A DNA stretch of 64,000 nucleotides, taken from positions 372,001 through 436,000 of the forward strand of contig NZ_CP069354.1 of the NCBI RefSeq assembly GCF_016864375.1. Direction: 5' to 3'. Source of the DNA: Microvirga sp. VF16 (lineage in GTDB: Bacteria > Pseudomonadota > Alphaproteobacteria > Rhizobiales > Beijerinckiaceae). The translations under genes and the position numbers were made by a program. The stretch's first letter is position 1; the number at the start of each line of letters is the position of its first letter. Under the pieces are notes generated by a model that was not told where the DNA came from, made no database searches, and saw nothing but the letters and a program-made list of their open reading frames with translations. This document shows, one piece after another, positions 25,459-34,874 of this stretch.

Positions 25459-26877
25459 TCAGTTGCGCGACATGTCCAGGGGCGGCTCGACACCCTCGCG
25501 CAGCGGGCTCACATACGGGGTTTCCCGCGTTCTCTCCGCAAGATCGGCCTTGGCGGCGGCAATCAGGGATGGATCGGTGATCGCGGCCATGCCGGTTGCG
25601 GCCATGGCCTTGGCAACATGCACCATCGCTTTGTGCGCGGCCGGCATCTTGCCTTGGGCGACGATCTGCCATGTGTGGAACGGCGTGCCGATCGCCACCG
25701 TCGGAGCGTGCGCCTGGATGGTGGGCACGACCCAGCTCACGTCGCCGATATCGGTCGAGCCGATCATGGGTTTGCGCGGCGAGTCGAGAGGCGTCAGGAA
25801 ATCGGCGAGAGGCGCATCGGTCTTCGGCTGGCCGATGGCTCGGTAGACGGATGCGATCTCCTGTTCCGATAGCGTTGCGCGGATCTTGCGCGCAAAGTCA
25901 CGATCAGCGTCGTCGAAGGGAGGCGCCCCGAGCTCCTCCATGGCATTGTGAAGGGCATGCTCGAGCGGGGTGTTGCCAAGCGTGTTCGAGACGGCGCTGA
26001 CGATGCGCATCTCGACGCTGGTTTCCGTCATGAGTGCGGCTCCCTGCGCGATCTTGTGCACGCGCTCGATCAGGTCGAGCATGCCGGGCAGGTCCATGGC
26101 GCGGATCGAATAGCGCACGCGGGCATAGGCCTGCACCACGTTCGGCGCGATGCCGCCCGTATCGAGCAGGGCATAATGCACACGTGCATCAGACGGCATA
26201 TGCTCGCGCATATAGTTCACGCCCACATTCATCAGCTCGACGGCATCGAGTGCGCTGCGTCCCAGATGAGGAGCTGCGGCGGCATGGGACGCGCGCCCCC
26301 TAAAGGAGAAGTCGGCGCGCGTGTTGGCCAGCGACAATGCCGGCGCGACCTCCCAGAAACTGTAGGGATGCCATGAGATCGCGATATCGGCATCGTCGAA
26401 GGCACCGGCGCGCACCATGAAAGCCTTGGCCGCGCCCCCTTCCTCGGCCGGGCAGCCATAATACCGGACGCGACCTGGAATGCCCTTCTCCGCAAGCCAG
26501 TTCTTCAAGGCGACGGCGGCAAGCATGGCACCCGACCCGAGGAGATTGTGCCCGCATCCATGCCCGTGGCCGCCGGGCTCGATGGGCCGATGCTCCGCAA
26601 CACCGGATTCCTGGCTCAGCCCTGGAAGGGCATCGTACTCGCCCAGGAAAGCGATGACCGGGCCGCCTTCACCCGCTTCGCCGATGACCGCGGTCGGGAT
26701 ACCGGCAACACCCTCGGTGACGCGAAAGCCCTGGTGGCGTAACTCCGCGGCATGCTCGGCCGCCGAGCGGACTTCGGTGTAGCAGACCTCCGGCATTCCC
26801 CAGATCCGGTCGCTCAAGGCAATGAGGCGGCTCTTTGCAGCATCCACATGCTGCCAGATCTCATTTCGAACGTTCAT
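25459..26877 (-). CDS. M20-family amidohydrolase (AbgB-like)
   Basis: A 472-residue metallo-amidohydrolase of the M20D/AbgB group (p-aminobenzoyl-glutamate or amino-acid amide hydrolases). Metal ligands are visible in GHGHGCGHNLLG and CPAEEGGAAKAF, and ISWHPYSFW is the substrate-side His region. The ATG at 26877 has GGAG 9 bases upstream, so I start there rather than at a TTG 18 bases earlier. It is the last gene of the peptide-importer cluster, with 47 bases to the upstream hydrolase. Reaction: likely cleavage of an N-acyl or amide bond of an imported compound; the substrate is unknown. Confidence 0.88.
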   Translation of the reverse strand: MNVRNEIWQHVDAAKSRLIALSDRIWGMPEVCYTEVRSAAEHAAELRHQGFRVTEGVAGIPTAVIGEAGEGGPVIAFLGEYDALPGLSQESGVAEHRPIEPGGHGHGCGHNLLGSGAMLAAVALKNWLAEKGIPGRVRYYGCPAEEGGAAKAFMVRAGAFDDADIAISWHPYSFWEVAPALSLANTRADFSFRGRASHAAAAPHLGRSALDAVELMNVGVNYMREHMPSDARVHYALLDTGGIAPNVVQAYARVRYSIRAMDLPGMLDLIERVHKIAQGAALMTETSVEMRIVSAVSNTLGNTPLEHALHNAMEELGAPPFDDADRDFARKIRATLSEQEIASVYRAIGQPKTDAPLADFLTPLDSPRKPMIGSTDIGDVSWVVPTIQAHAPTVAIGTPFHTWQIVAQGKMPAAHKAMVHVAKAMAATGMAAITDPSLIAAAKADLAERTRETPYVSPLREGVEPPLDMSRN

Positions 26878-26924
26878 GTCTTGCTCCGAGGTCAATCGTA
26901 GATGGTTATTGAATCGAGGTCGAT

Positions 26925-27797
26925 TTACAAAGCGCCCGCTTCTGCGGTGACCAGTTCTTCAGCCGGTGGAATGCGTCCCTCGAACCAATAGGTGGCAGCT
27001 GCACGCGACATGGCGGCACCGTCATGGCCCACGCCTTCGACGCGGATGAGCTTCCAATGGAAGGGAAGCCCGAGACGTTCGGCTTCGCGGCGAGCGAAAT
27101 CGTAGACGAACTGCGCGCGCGCATAACGATGCGGTCCCTGTCTCAAGGCTTCGGCCTGGGCCGGCAGGTTGGGATCGTCGGTGCTGATATCCTGATCGCC
27201 TGCGAAGATGTGCATCGGATAAGCGAGCCAGCGCGCGAGACTGGCCTTGTCGAGGCTGAGGCTGCCGAGTCCTTCCGGGAAGTCGCGTTCCAGCGTCGGC
27301 AGGGTGTACCAGCCTGGATTTCCTGCGATGACGGCCTCGAAGGATCCATGATCCTGGGTCGCGAGCATCCGGTGTGCGAATTGTCCGCCGGCCGAATGAC
27401 CGAAGAGCCGTGCCTTCGAGCGGCGCGTCACGCCGCTCTTCCGCAGGGCAGCAAAGACGCGGGCCGGGACGGCATAGAGCCATTTTTCGAAAGGACGCAG
27501 GCTTCCGCCGTCCTCGACGACCAGGCCGTTATTGTACGATTCCGGGCCGGGAAAGCGCGTGTCGGAAAAGGTCGGTGCCGCGATCAGGATACGGTGCTTT
27601 TCCGCGGCGGGAATCCAGAAGTCCCGATATTCGTCGCCGTTGCGGAGCATGCCGTGCTGGACGATGACGACCGGATCGTCGGGACCATGATCGGCCGGGC
27701 GAAAAAAGTTGATCTCCAGCGGTCTGTCGGGGTGATGCGGATCGGTGAAGGGAAGCGTGCTACGGCCGATCTCAGGGGTAAGCGTGGTCGTCGTCAT
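26925..27797 (-). CDS. Alpha/beta hydrolase (esterase/depolymerase-like)
   Basis: A 290-residue hydrolase. The nucleophile elbow GHSAGGQFAHR gives the Ser, VVIVQHGMLRNGDEYRDFW the oxyanion region, AGDQDISTDD a candidate acid, and VEGVGHDGAAMSR a candidate His. No signal peptide is seen, so it should act in the cytosol. Its start overlaps the end of the ABC ATPase gene by 4 bases, so it is cotranscribed with the importer. It probably processes the imported compound before or after the M20 enzyme. Confidence 0.85.
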   Translation of the reverse strand: MTTTTLTPEIGRSTLPFTDPHHPDRPLEINFFRPADHGPDDPVVIVQHGMLRNGDEYRDFWIPAAEKHRILIAAPTFSDTRFPGPESYNNGLVVEDGGSLRPFEKWLYAVPARVFAALRKSGVTRRSKARLFGHSAGGQFAHRMLATQDHGSFEAVIAGNPGWYTLPTLERDFPEGLGSLSLDKASLARWLAYPMHIFAGDQDISTDDPNLPAQAEALRQGPHRYARAQFVYDFARREAERLGLPFHWKLIRVEGVGHDGAAMSRAAATYWFEGRIPPAEELVTAEAGAL

Positions 27798-28798
27798 GCG
27801 TTGTCCGAATGGTGCAAATGGCAGGCCGCGCTGCGTCCGGGAGCGATCTCTTTCAGGACCGGGCGGACTTCACGGCATTGCGCCATGGCGTGCTCGCAGC
27901 GGGGGTGAAACGGGCAGCCGCTGGGCGGTGCCAGAGGGGAAGGCAGCTCGCCCCTGAGCGGCTGGAACGCACGCTTGCGCCGTGCCGTCGAGGGGCTCGC
28001 CGCAATGAGTGCCGCGCTGTAGGGATGAGCCGGCTTGGCGAAGATGGCGGAGGCCGGCCCGATCTCGACAATGCGTCCGAGATACATGATCGCGACGCGA
28101 TCACTGATATGCCGGACGACTCCAAGGTCGTGGCTGACGAACAGATAGGTCAGCCCGTGCTTCTCGCGAATATCCATGAACAGGTTGATGACCTGTGCCT
28201 GGATTGAGACGTCGAGTGCGGAGACTGGCTCGTCGCAAACCAGAAAGTCGGGTTTCACCGCAAGCGCGCGGGCAATGCCGATGCGCTGGCGCTGTCCCCC
28301 GGAGAACTGGTGCGGGTAACGATTCTTGTAGGCAAGGTCGAGGCCGACTTCGGTCAGAGACCTGTCGACCGCCGCGTCGATCTCGCTCTTCGGCAGCAGG
28401 CCATGAACCTGCAGGGCCTCTCCGATGATGTTGCGGACCTGCATGCGTGGATTGAGCGAAGCATAGGGGTCCTGAAAGACCATCTGGATCTTGAGCAGAT
28501 AATCGAGCCGTTCCTTGCCGCGAAGTTCGGCAACGCGCCGTCCCTCGTAAACGATGTCTCCGGCGCTGGGCTTGGTGATGCCTGTCGCAACCCGTGCAAG
28601 CGTGGACTTGCCGCAGCCGGATTCGCCGACAAGGCCCAGGACCTCTCCCTTTTTCACGCTGAGATCGACACCATCGACCGCTTTCAAAACGGGCGGCGGC
28701 GGAGCATTTCCGGTTGCGACGAGGATGCGCTGCGCAAACGTCGACTTGCCGTGGAAATGCTTCTTGACGCCACGCAGTTCGAAGAAGGGTTCGGTCAT
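27794..28798 (-). CDS. Peptide-type ABC transporter ATP-binding protein (DppF/OppF-like)
   Basis: A 334-residue ABC ATPase with Walker A GLVGESGCGKST, signature FSGGQRQRIGIARAL, Walker B FLVCDEPVSALDV and switch FVSHDLGVVRHI. The C-terminal oligopeptide/dipeptide transporter tail contains a Cys-type cluster, GCPFHPRCEHAMAQC, which in OppD/OppF/DppD proteins can hold an iron-sulfur cluster. Starts overlap the partner ATPase gene by 4 bases. Confidence 0.93.
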   Translation of the reverse strand: MTEPFFELRGVKKHFHGKSTFAQRILVATGNAPPPPVLKAVDGVDLSVKKGEVLGLVGESGCGKSTLARVATGITKPSAGDIVYEGRRVAELRGKERLDYLLKIQMVFQDPYASLNPRMQVRNIIGEALQVHGLLPKSEIDAAVDRSLTEVGLDLAYKNRYPHQFSGGQRQRIGIARALAVKPDFLVCDEPVSALDVSIQAQVINLFMDIREKHGLTYLFVSHDLGVVRHISDRVAIMYLGRIVEIGPASAIFAKPAHPYSAALIAASPSTARRKRAFQPLRGELPSPLAPPSGCPFHPRCEHAMAQCREVRPVLKEIAPGRSAACHLHHSDNA

Positions 28799-29778
28799 GG
28801 GGCGTGGCTCTCAGGCACGGGATTGTGGCAACGATAGCTGTGCCCGTTGCTCGTGACCTGTGACGGGGGGGCGATCTCCGCGCAGAGGGGCAGAGCGCGC
28901 TCGCACCGCGGACGGAACGGGCATCCGCTCGGGCGGGCGTCGATGCTGGGCGCAGCTCCATTGATCTGCTTCAGCCGCTCGCCGGGAGCGACCGTTGTGG
29001 CCGAGGAGCCGAGCAGGCCGACCGTGTAAGGATGGCGGGGTCGGTCGAGGACGTCGTCGACGGTTCCTGTCTCGACGATCCGCCCGGCATACATGACGGC
29101 GACACGGTCGGCGAGCTCCGCGACGACGGCGAGATCATGGGTGATCCAGAGAACCGCCGTGCCCGTCTCGCGGCTGAGCTTTTGGACTTCGAACAGGATC
29201 TGGCTCTGGATCGTCACGTCGAGTGCCGTCGTCGGCTCGTCGGCGATGATCAGATCGGGCGCGTTCAGGAGCGCGGTTGCAATCGCCACGCGCTGGCGCA
29301 TGCCGCCCGAGAACTCGTGCGGATACTGCTTCAGGCGCGCATCCGGAGAGGAAATGCCGACCCGCGACAAGGCGCGCGACGCTTCCTTCAGGGCCTCCTG
29401 CCTGCTGCAAGGGCGATGCTCCAGGATGGCTTCGCACATCTGCTCGCCGATGGTGAGGACAGGGTTGAGGGTCATCAGCGGATCCTGAAAGATCATCGCG
29501 ATGCGGTCGCCCCGCAGATGGCGCAGACGCTCCTCGGAAGCCCGGCGCAAATCCTCTCCCTTGAACAGCACGTCGCCGGAAACGATCTCGCCCGGAGGAT
29601 CGATCAGCTGGACCAGCGAGAAGCCGGTCACGGACTTACCGGAACCGGACTCGCCGACGAGACCCACGATCTCGCCAGGCTGCACGACGAGATCGACGCC
29701 ATTGACGGCGGGCCAAGCGCCCGCGAGATCGTGAAACACGGTCTTCAGCCCGCGAACTTCGAGCAGAGGAGACGTCAT
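28795..29778 (-). CDS. Peptide-type ABC transporter ATP-binding protein (DppD/OppD-like)
   Basis: A 327-residue ABC ATPase. Walker A is GLVGESGSGKSV, the signature FSGGMRQRVAIATAL, Walker B LIIADEPTTALDV, and the tail carries SGCPFRPRCERALPLC. I start at the ATG at 29776-29778, which overlaps the permease stop by 4 bases; the same frame stays open far upstream, but that part is the shadow of the permease gene. It pairs with the DppF-like ATPase. Confidence 0.93.
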   Translation of the reverse strand: MTSPLLEVRGLKTVFHDLAGAWPAVNGVDLVVQPGEIVGLVGESGSGKSVTGFSLVQLIDPPGEIVSGDVLFKGEDLRRASEERLRHLRGDRIAMIFQDPLMTLNPVLTIGEQMCEAILEHRPCSRQEALKEASRALSRVGISSPDARLKQYPHEFSGGMRQRVAIATALLNAPDLIIADEPTTALDVTIQSQILFEVQKLSRETGTAVLWITHDLAVVAELADRVAVMYAGRIVETGTVDDVLDRPRHPYTVGLLGSSATTVAPGERLKQINGAAPSIDARPSGCPFRPRCERALPLCAEIAPPSQVTSNGHSYRCHNPVPESHAP

Positions 29779-30689
29779 GAGCCCCTCACGTTGAAGCTGC
29801 GGCGCAGGCGTTCGCCAACGAGATTGAGCGACATGATCAGCAGCACGAGAGCGATGCCCGGGAAGACGGCGATCCAATATTCTCCCGAGAGCAGGAACTC
29901 GAACCCATTGGCGATCAGCAGGCCCAACGAGGGCTGCGTCACCGGAACGCCGACACCGAGGAAAGAGAGGGTCGCCTCCAGGGTGATCGCGCCCGCGATG
30001 CTGATCGTCGACACGACGAGCACGGAGCCGATGGAGTTCGGGAGCAGATGGGCCAGCATGATATGGCGCGTCGGCAGGCCAAAATTGACGGCGGCCTCGA
30101 TGTATTCCTTGCGCCGCTCGACGAGCGCAGCCGCGCGCATCAACCGTGCATACTGGGCCCATTGCACCAGGATGATCGCAATGATCACCTTGTCGACACC
30201 GCGCCCGATGGAGGCGAGCAGCACGAGGGCGATCAGGATCGAGGGGAAGCCGAGCATGAAATCGACGACGCGCATAATCGTGGCATCGATGGCGCCGCCG
30301 AATTGTGCCGCGACGAGCCCCGCGAAGATGCCAATGGCGAGCGCGCCGGCTGTGGATGTCAGGCCGACCAGCAGGCTGGTCCGAAGTCCGTACAGGATGG
30401 CGCTGAGCATGTCGCGGCCCTGCGCGTCGGTGCCGAGCCAGTAAGTGATGCCGGTCATTCCCTGAGAGCCGGGTTCAAGGCGATTGTCCATCACGCTCAG
30501 CGATGCGAGGTCATGCGGATTCTGGGGAGCGATGAACGGGGCAAGAACCGCAAGAAGCAGAAGAAACCCCAAGAGGACGACAGCACCGCGTGTCGTGGGG
30601 CGGCTCCTGATCCGGCGCAGGACCTTCTTGCGCAATGTGGTATCGGCATCGGCCGCCACGGTTGCCGCCATCGGGTTCGACAGGTTCAT
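29775..30689 (-). CDS. Peptide-type ABC transporter permease (DppC-like)
   Basis: A 304-residue inner-membrane permease. After an N-terminal helix (TTRGAVVLLGFLLLLAVLAP) comes a DppC-type extracytoplasmic loop (PHDLASLSVMDNRLEPGSQG; DAQGRDMLSAILYG) and a BPD_transp_1 domain with the EAA loop EAAVNFGLPTRHIMLAHLLP. It overlaps both neighbouring genes by 4 bases. Confidence 0.92.
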   Translation of the reverse strand: MNLSNPMAATVAADADTTLRKKVLRRIRSRPTTRGAVVLLGFLLLLAVLAPFIAPQNPHDLASLSVMDNRLEPGSQGMTGITYWLGTDAQGRDMLSAILYGLRTSLLVGLTSTAGALAIGIFAGLVAAQFGGAIDATIMRVVDFMLGFPSILIALVLLASIGRGVDKVIIAIILVQWAQYARLMRAAALVERRKEYIEAAVNFGLPTRHIMLAHLLPNSIGSVLVVSTISIAGAITLEATLSFLGVGVPVTQPSLGLLIANGFEFLLSGEYWIAVFPGIALVLLIMSLNLVGERLRRSFNVRGS

Positions 30690-31663
30690 GCCATTTCTCC
30701 CGTCAGCTTCACGCGCGGATCGAGCGCCGCGTAGAGAATGTCGACGAGGAAGTTCACGGCGACGAAAAGCAAGGTTGCGAGCATGACGTAGGCGACGACG
30801 ACAGGGCGGTCGAGGTGATAAATGCTGTCGATGAGAAGCTTGCCCATGCCCGGCCAGGCGAACACGGTCTCGGTGATCGTCGAGAAGGCGACGAGGCTGC
30901 CGAATTCCATGCCGGCCACCGTCACGACGGGAATCAGGATGTTGCGCAGCACATGCCGCCCGACGATGCGCTTGCTGCGCACGCCCTTGGCGCGGGCATA
31001 TTTGACGTAGTCCTGTGTCATCGCTTCCGTCGTTCCCGCCGCGACGAGGCGGATCATCAGGGCCATGTTCGGAATGGCGAGGTTGAGCGTGGGCAGGGCG
31101 AGATGCTTCAGGCCGTCGAGCGTCAGCAGGCTCGTCTGAATGCCGAGAATGGAAACCGTTTCGCCCCGCCCCGCCGTCGGCAGCCAGCCGAGGAAAACGC
31201 TGAAGAGCAGGATGAGCATCATGCCCTTCCAGAAGCTCGGAAGGGAAAAGCCGAGGATCGTCCCGGCCATGATCGCGCGACTCGGGCGGCTCTCGGGGTT
31301 GAGGCCGGCGAGGAGACCGAGCGGAATGCCGACGACAGCCGCAAGGCTCATGGCCAGAAGAACGAGTTCGAAGGTGGCCGGCAATCGCGCCAGGATCAGA
31401 TCGACGGCTGGAACGCCGTGGACGAAGGAGCGCCCGAGATCGCCTTTCAGAGCATTGCCCAGGAATCCAAAATATTGTTGCCAGACGGGCAGATCGAGCC
31501 CGAGGCGCCGGATCATCGCCGCACGTTCGGCGGCGCTGACCTGCGGAGGAACCAGGAGTTCAATCGGGTCTCCAATGCCGTAGACGGCAAGGAAAACCAC
31601 GACCGAGACCGCGAGCAGAACCAGGACGCTCTGGATCAGGCGCTGCAAGATGTAGGCCGTCAT
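30686..31663 (-). CDS. Peptide-type ABC transporter permease (DppB-like)
   Basis: A 325-residue inner-membrane permease with the conserved start LQRLIQSVLVLLAVSVVVFL, six or so helices, and the EAA-loop region YARAKGVRSKRIVGRHVLRN. It forms the heterodimeric channel with the DppC-like protein. Located 42 bases after the binding protein gene. Confidence 0.92.
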   Translation of the reverse strand: MTAYILQRLIQSVLVLLAVSVVVFLAVYGIGDPIELLVPPQVSAAERAAMIRRLGLDLPVWQQYFGFLGNALKGDLGRSFVHGVPAVDLILARLPATFELVLLAMSLAAVVGIPLGLLAGLNPESRPSRAIMAGTILGFSLPSFWKGMMLILLFSVFLGWLPTAGRGETVSILGIQTSLLTLDGLKHLALPTLNLAIPNMALMIRLVAAGTTEAMTQDYVKYARAKGVRSKRIVGRHVLRNILIPVVTVAGMEFGSLVAFSTITETVFAWPGMGKLLIDSIYHLDRPVVVAYVMLATLLFVAVNFLVDILYAALDPRVKLTGEMA

Positions 31664-31705
31664 GTCAAACGTTCCGATCTGCTCGCGATTTCGCTGATTG
31701 CTTGC

Positions 31706-33316
31706 TTACTTCGCGGGCTTGACCTGCATGGCCATCGTGAACTGGTCCGCGCGGCCGACATATTTCAGGTTCGCCTTATAGGCCCACACGGTGCTTTCGA
31801 AATGCAGCGGGATGAACGCGCCGCCTTCGAGAACCTTCGTTCCGGCCTGCTGGAGAATCTCCGAGCGCTTGCCGTCGTCGAGGGTGGCGATGGCCGTGCG
31901 GAGCAGCTTGTCGAATTCCGGATCCGAATAACCGCCATAGTTCGAGCCGCCGATGGTCTTCGCCTCGTCCGGTGTCGCGGGCCACTGGCGCAGGAAGGAC
32001 GAAGCCTCGCCGCTCGTGGAACCCCAGCCGCCGATCGCCACGCTGAACTCCTTCTTGGCGCGGCGCGGGAAATAGAGGGCGCGGGCCATGGCGTCCACGT
32101 CGGAGCGGATGCCGACCTGAGTCAGGTATTGTGCGACGGCCTGCGTGATCTGGCTGTCGTTGATGTAACGGTCGTTGGTCGTCGAGAGCGTGATCAGGAA
32201 GCCGTTGGGATAGCCGGCCTCTGCCAGGAGCTTCTTCGCCGCGGCCGGATCGTAGGCAAGCTTCGGCGGATTGGGCAGCGCGCCGAACATGCCGGTGGGC
32301 AGGAACTGATAGGCAGGCTCCGCAGCGCCGTCCATGATACGCTTGATGATGGCGTCACGGTCGATGGCGAGCGACATCGCCTTGCGCACGCGCGGATCCT
32401 TCAGCGGGTTCTTGCCGTTATCGGCCTTCACGAAGGGGCTCGGTTCGCGCTCCACATCGAGCTGGAAGTAGATCACGCGTGTCGAGGGAGTGATCACGTG
32501 GCCGAAGCGCTTGTCGTCCTTGATGCGGGATATGTCACGCGCGGCCGGGTTCTCGATCACGTCGTAATCGCCGGCGAGCAGGCCTGCCAGGCGCGGACCG
32601 GCATTCGGAACCGGCACGAAGCTGACATTGGCCCAGGGTTCGGCCGGGCCCCAGTGCTTCTCGTTGCGCTCGAGCTCGATGCCCGTGCCCTTCACATAGC
32701 TCTTGAACTTGTACGGGCCGGTGCCGATGGCGAGTTTGCCGTCGTTGAAGTCACCGACGACCGGCCATGGTCCGGTGACGCCGCAGTTCTTGGCGGGATC
32801 GAAGCTCAGCTTGTCATGCGGGATGATGGATGAGCTCAGGATGGCGATGCTGGACAGGAAGTTCGGCAAAAGCGGATCCGGCGCCTTCGTGGTGATGACG
32901 AGGGTATGCGGATCAGGCGCCTCGACAGCCGTGAAGTTGCCCGTGATGTCGGCGAAGGAGCCTGCGATCGCCGTCTCGTTCTTCAGGGTCCGGCAGAAAC
33001 TGAAGATCACGTCGTCGGCGGTGAAAGGCTTGCCATTGGAGAACGTCACTCCTTGGCGGAGCTTGAACGTCCAACGATTCTCGCCGTCGTTCTCCCAGGA
33101 CGTCGCAAGGCTCGGCAGGACCTTCTGCTTCTCGTCCTGCTTGGTCAGGCTGTCGAAGATATGCGCAGCCAAGGCATTGTTCGGCGACAGATCGTGATAG
33201 TGTGGGTCGATTGCGGTCGGCTCCGAGCTGAGGGCGATCTTGAGGGACTGAGCCCAGGCAGGAGCGTTGAGCAGGCACGTGCCGGCGACTAAGGCGAATA
33301 TGACAGGATTGCGCAT
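31706..33316 (-). CDS. Peptide-type ABC transporter substrate-binding protein (SBP family 5)
   Basis: A 536-residue periplasmic protein with signal peptide FALVAGTCLLNAPAWAQ. The SBP_5 signature is AAHIFDSLTKQDEKQKVLPS and LATSWENDGENRWTFKLRQG, followed by VTFSNGKPFTADDVIFSF. The family takes oligopeptides, dipeptides, nickel or opines; ligand residues are not interpretable by eye. GGAGAGA on the minus strand supports the start at 33316. First gene of an operon that ends with two hydrolases, and divergent from the RpiR gene. Confidence 0.92.
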   Translation of the reverse strand: MRNPVIFALVAGTCLLNAPAWAQSLKIALSSEPTAIDPHYHDLSPNNALAAHIFDSLTKQDEKQKVLPSLATSWENDGENRWTFKLRQGVTFSNGKPFTADDVIFSFCRTLKNETAIAGSFADITGNFTAVEAPDPHTLVITTKAPDPLLPNFLSSIAILSSSIIPHDKLSFDPAKNCGVTGPWPVVGDFNDGKLAIGTGPYKFKSYVKGTGIELERNEKHWGPAEPWANVSFVPVPNAGPRLAGLLAGDYDVIENPAARDISRIKDDKRFGHVITPSTRVIYFQLDVEREPSPFVKADNGKNPLKDPRVRKAMSLAIDRDAIIKRIMDGAAEPAYQFLPTGMFGALPNPPKLAYDPAAAKKLLAEAGYPNGFLITLSTTNDRYINDSQITQAVAQYLTQVGIRSDVDAMARALYFPRRAKKEFSVAIGGWGSTSGEASSFLRQWPATPDEAKTIGGSNYGGYSDPEFDKLLRTAIATLDDGKRSEILQQAGTKVLEGGAFIPLHFESTVWAYKANLKYVGRADQFTMAMQVKPAK

Positions 33317-33350
33317 TGGATTTCTCTCCGGTTCCCTTGTTACTGCCTTT

Positions 33351-33393
33351 TTGACAGATTTATTTTCGCGAATTAGAAATCATGAAAATTTTC
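33351..33393 (+). promoter_or_regulatory. Candidate promoter and operator between peptide operon and RpiR gene
   Basis: TTGACA at 33351-33356 and TAGAAA at 33374-33379 with a 17-base spacer form a promoter for the RpiR gene. Within or beside it are a perfect 8-base palindrome TTCGCGAA (33365-33372) and a 10-base palindrome GAAAATTTTC (33384-33393). Either could be the RpiR operator. Confidence 0.5.
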
Positions 33394-33418
33394 TGACGTC
33401 AATCAGCAGGGAGCGCCC

Positions 33419-34291
33419 ATGTCGCAAGTCCTGAAGCCGACGACGGATCTGGCCAACCGGATTGCGCACGTTTATCCCTCGCTCAGCGGTGCCCACCGGC
33501 GTGCGGCGGATTTCGTACTGCAAAACCCGCTTGAGACGGCGACGATGACGATCGAGGGATTCGCCGAGCGCTGCGGCGCTTCCACCGCGACGGTGACCCG
33601 GTTCGTTCGCGCTCTCGGTTACGGCGGTTACGGCGAGTTCCGGGCGGCGCTCTCCGCGGCGCTCCGGCTCGCCATGGCTCCCGTCGACAGCCTGGCCGAT
33701 GCCCACAGCACGAAAAGCTCAGCATTCTCGACCTTCGTCACGGCCATCAAGGATCAGGCGGCCAATTTGGACGAGACCCTTGCCGCCATTGATGAGGAGA
33801 CCTGTTCCCGGGCCATGGACGCCCTGTTGCGCGCCCGCCGGATCTTCATCGTCGGATCCGGAGCGAGCCACCATGTGGCGGCTCATCTCGAGGAGGGATT
33901 GACGCTCTATCTCGATGCGAACGTGATTTTCGCGTCGTCACGCGGCGGGCCCGAGAAAGCGATCCGGCACCTGATGACGGTCGGGGCCGACGATCTTGTC
34001 CTGGCCATCTCTCTCCCGCGCTATTCGCGCGGCACCGTCGATCTGGCGAAACTCGCCAAGAATCGCGGGGCAACGGTGCTGGCGTTGACGGATGCGCCAA
34101 GTTCGCCGCTCGTGCCCATCGCCGACATCACCTTCTTCGCCCCGGCGAGGAACCGGCTGCTGCCGAATTCGCCGACGGCGACCTTCGCGCTCGCCGATGC
34201 CATCGTCGCCGCCATCGCTCGCGAGCGGCCCGAAGCCGTCGAGGCCCTGAAGGAACTCAGCGAAAGCCTTCTCTGGACGTTTTATCAGTGA
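33419..34291 (+). CDS. RpiR/MurR family transcriptional regulator
   Basis: A 290-residue regulator. Residues about 12-85 are an RpiR-type HTH_6 (SGAHRRAADFVLQNPLETAT, GFAERCGASTATVTRFVRAL). Residues about 130-265 are a SIS domain (FIVGSGASHHVAAHLEEGL; DDLVLAISLPRYSRGTVDLA), which usually binds a phosphosugar effector. It is divergent from the peptide importer and is its likely regulator; a sugar-type effector is at odds with a peptide transporter, which makes the true substrate interesting (for example a glycopeptide or amino-sugar compound, speculation). Confidence 0.9.
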   Translation: MSQVLKPTTDLANRIAHVYPSLSGAHRRAADFVLQNPLETATMTIEGFAERCGASTATVTRFVRALGYGGYGEFRAALSAALRLAMAPVDSLADAHSTKSSAFSTFVTAIKDQAANLDETLAAIDEETCSRAMDALLRARRIFIVGSGASHHVAAHLEEGLTLYLDANVIFASSRGGPEKAIRHLMTVGADDLVLAISLPRYSRGTVDLAKLAKNRGATVLALTDAPSSPLVPIADITFFAPARNRLLPNSPTATFALADAIVAAIARERPEAVEALKELSESLLWTFYQ

Positions 34292-34312
34292 CGACCGGAT
34301 GAGGATGGGGAC

Positions 34313-34389
<77 letters not shown>

Positions 34390-34571
34390 GGTCGATTGAA
34401 TCGAGCCAAGTGGCGCAAGTTTTAGGCTCCCCGGCTTTGGTCTGTCAATCGGCCGGCGACAGGCTGGCAACGGCATCCGGAGGGGAAGTGGCAGCCCGCC
34501 GAGGCGGTTATGGGTTGTTCAGCTTCGCTTCAATCGTTACATGAGCAAAGCCGATCCCTGACAGGTTCCTC

Positions 34572-34862
34572 ATGCGCGCGCTCCTCAATGTTATCCTGCT
34601 GGCTTTGCAGCTCTATACCTATCTCATCGTCGCCTCGGCGATTCTGAGCTGGCTGGTGGCCTTCAATGTGGTCAACACCCGCAACGATTTCGTCCGCTCG
34701 ATCTGGAATTTCCTGGATGCGGTGACGGAACCGGCCTTGAGGCCGATCCGGAAGCTCCTGCCCAATCTCGGCGGCGTCGATATTTCGCCCATCATCCTGA
34801 TCCTGCTGATCATTTTCATTCAGAACCTGATCGTCGACTACTTGATGCCGATCGCGTTTTAA
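34572..34862 (+). CDS. YggT family membrane protein
   Basis: A 96-residue inner-membrane protein with two hydrophobic helices: [20 protein letters not shown] and the C-terminal [18 protein letters not shown]. The signature middle is [19 protein letters not shown]. YggT proteins are linked to division/osmotic phenotypes in some bacteria, but their role is unclear. Twelve bases separate it from the YggU gene. Confidence 0.92.
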   Translation: MRALLNVILLALQLYTYLIVASAILSWLVAFNVVNTRNDFVRSIWNFLDAVTEPALRPIRKLLPNLGGVDISPIILILLIIFIQNLIVDYLMPIAF

Positions 34863-34874
34863 GGGGCTGAGGAT

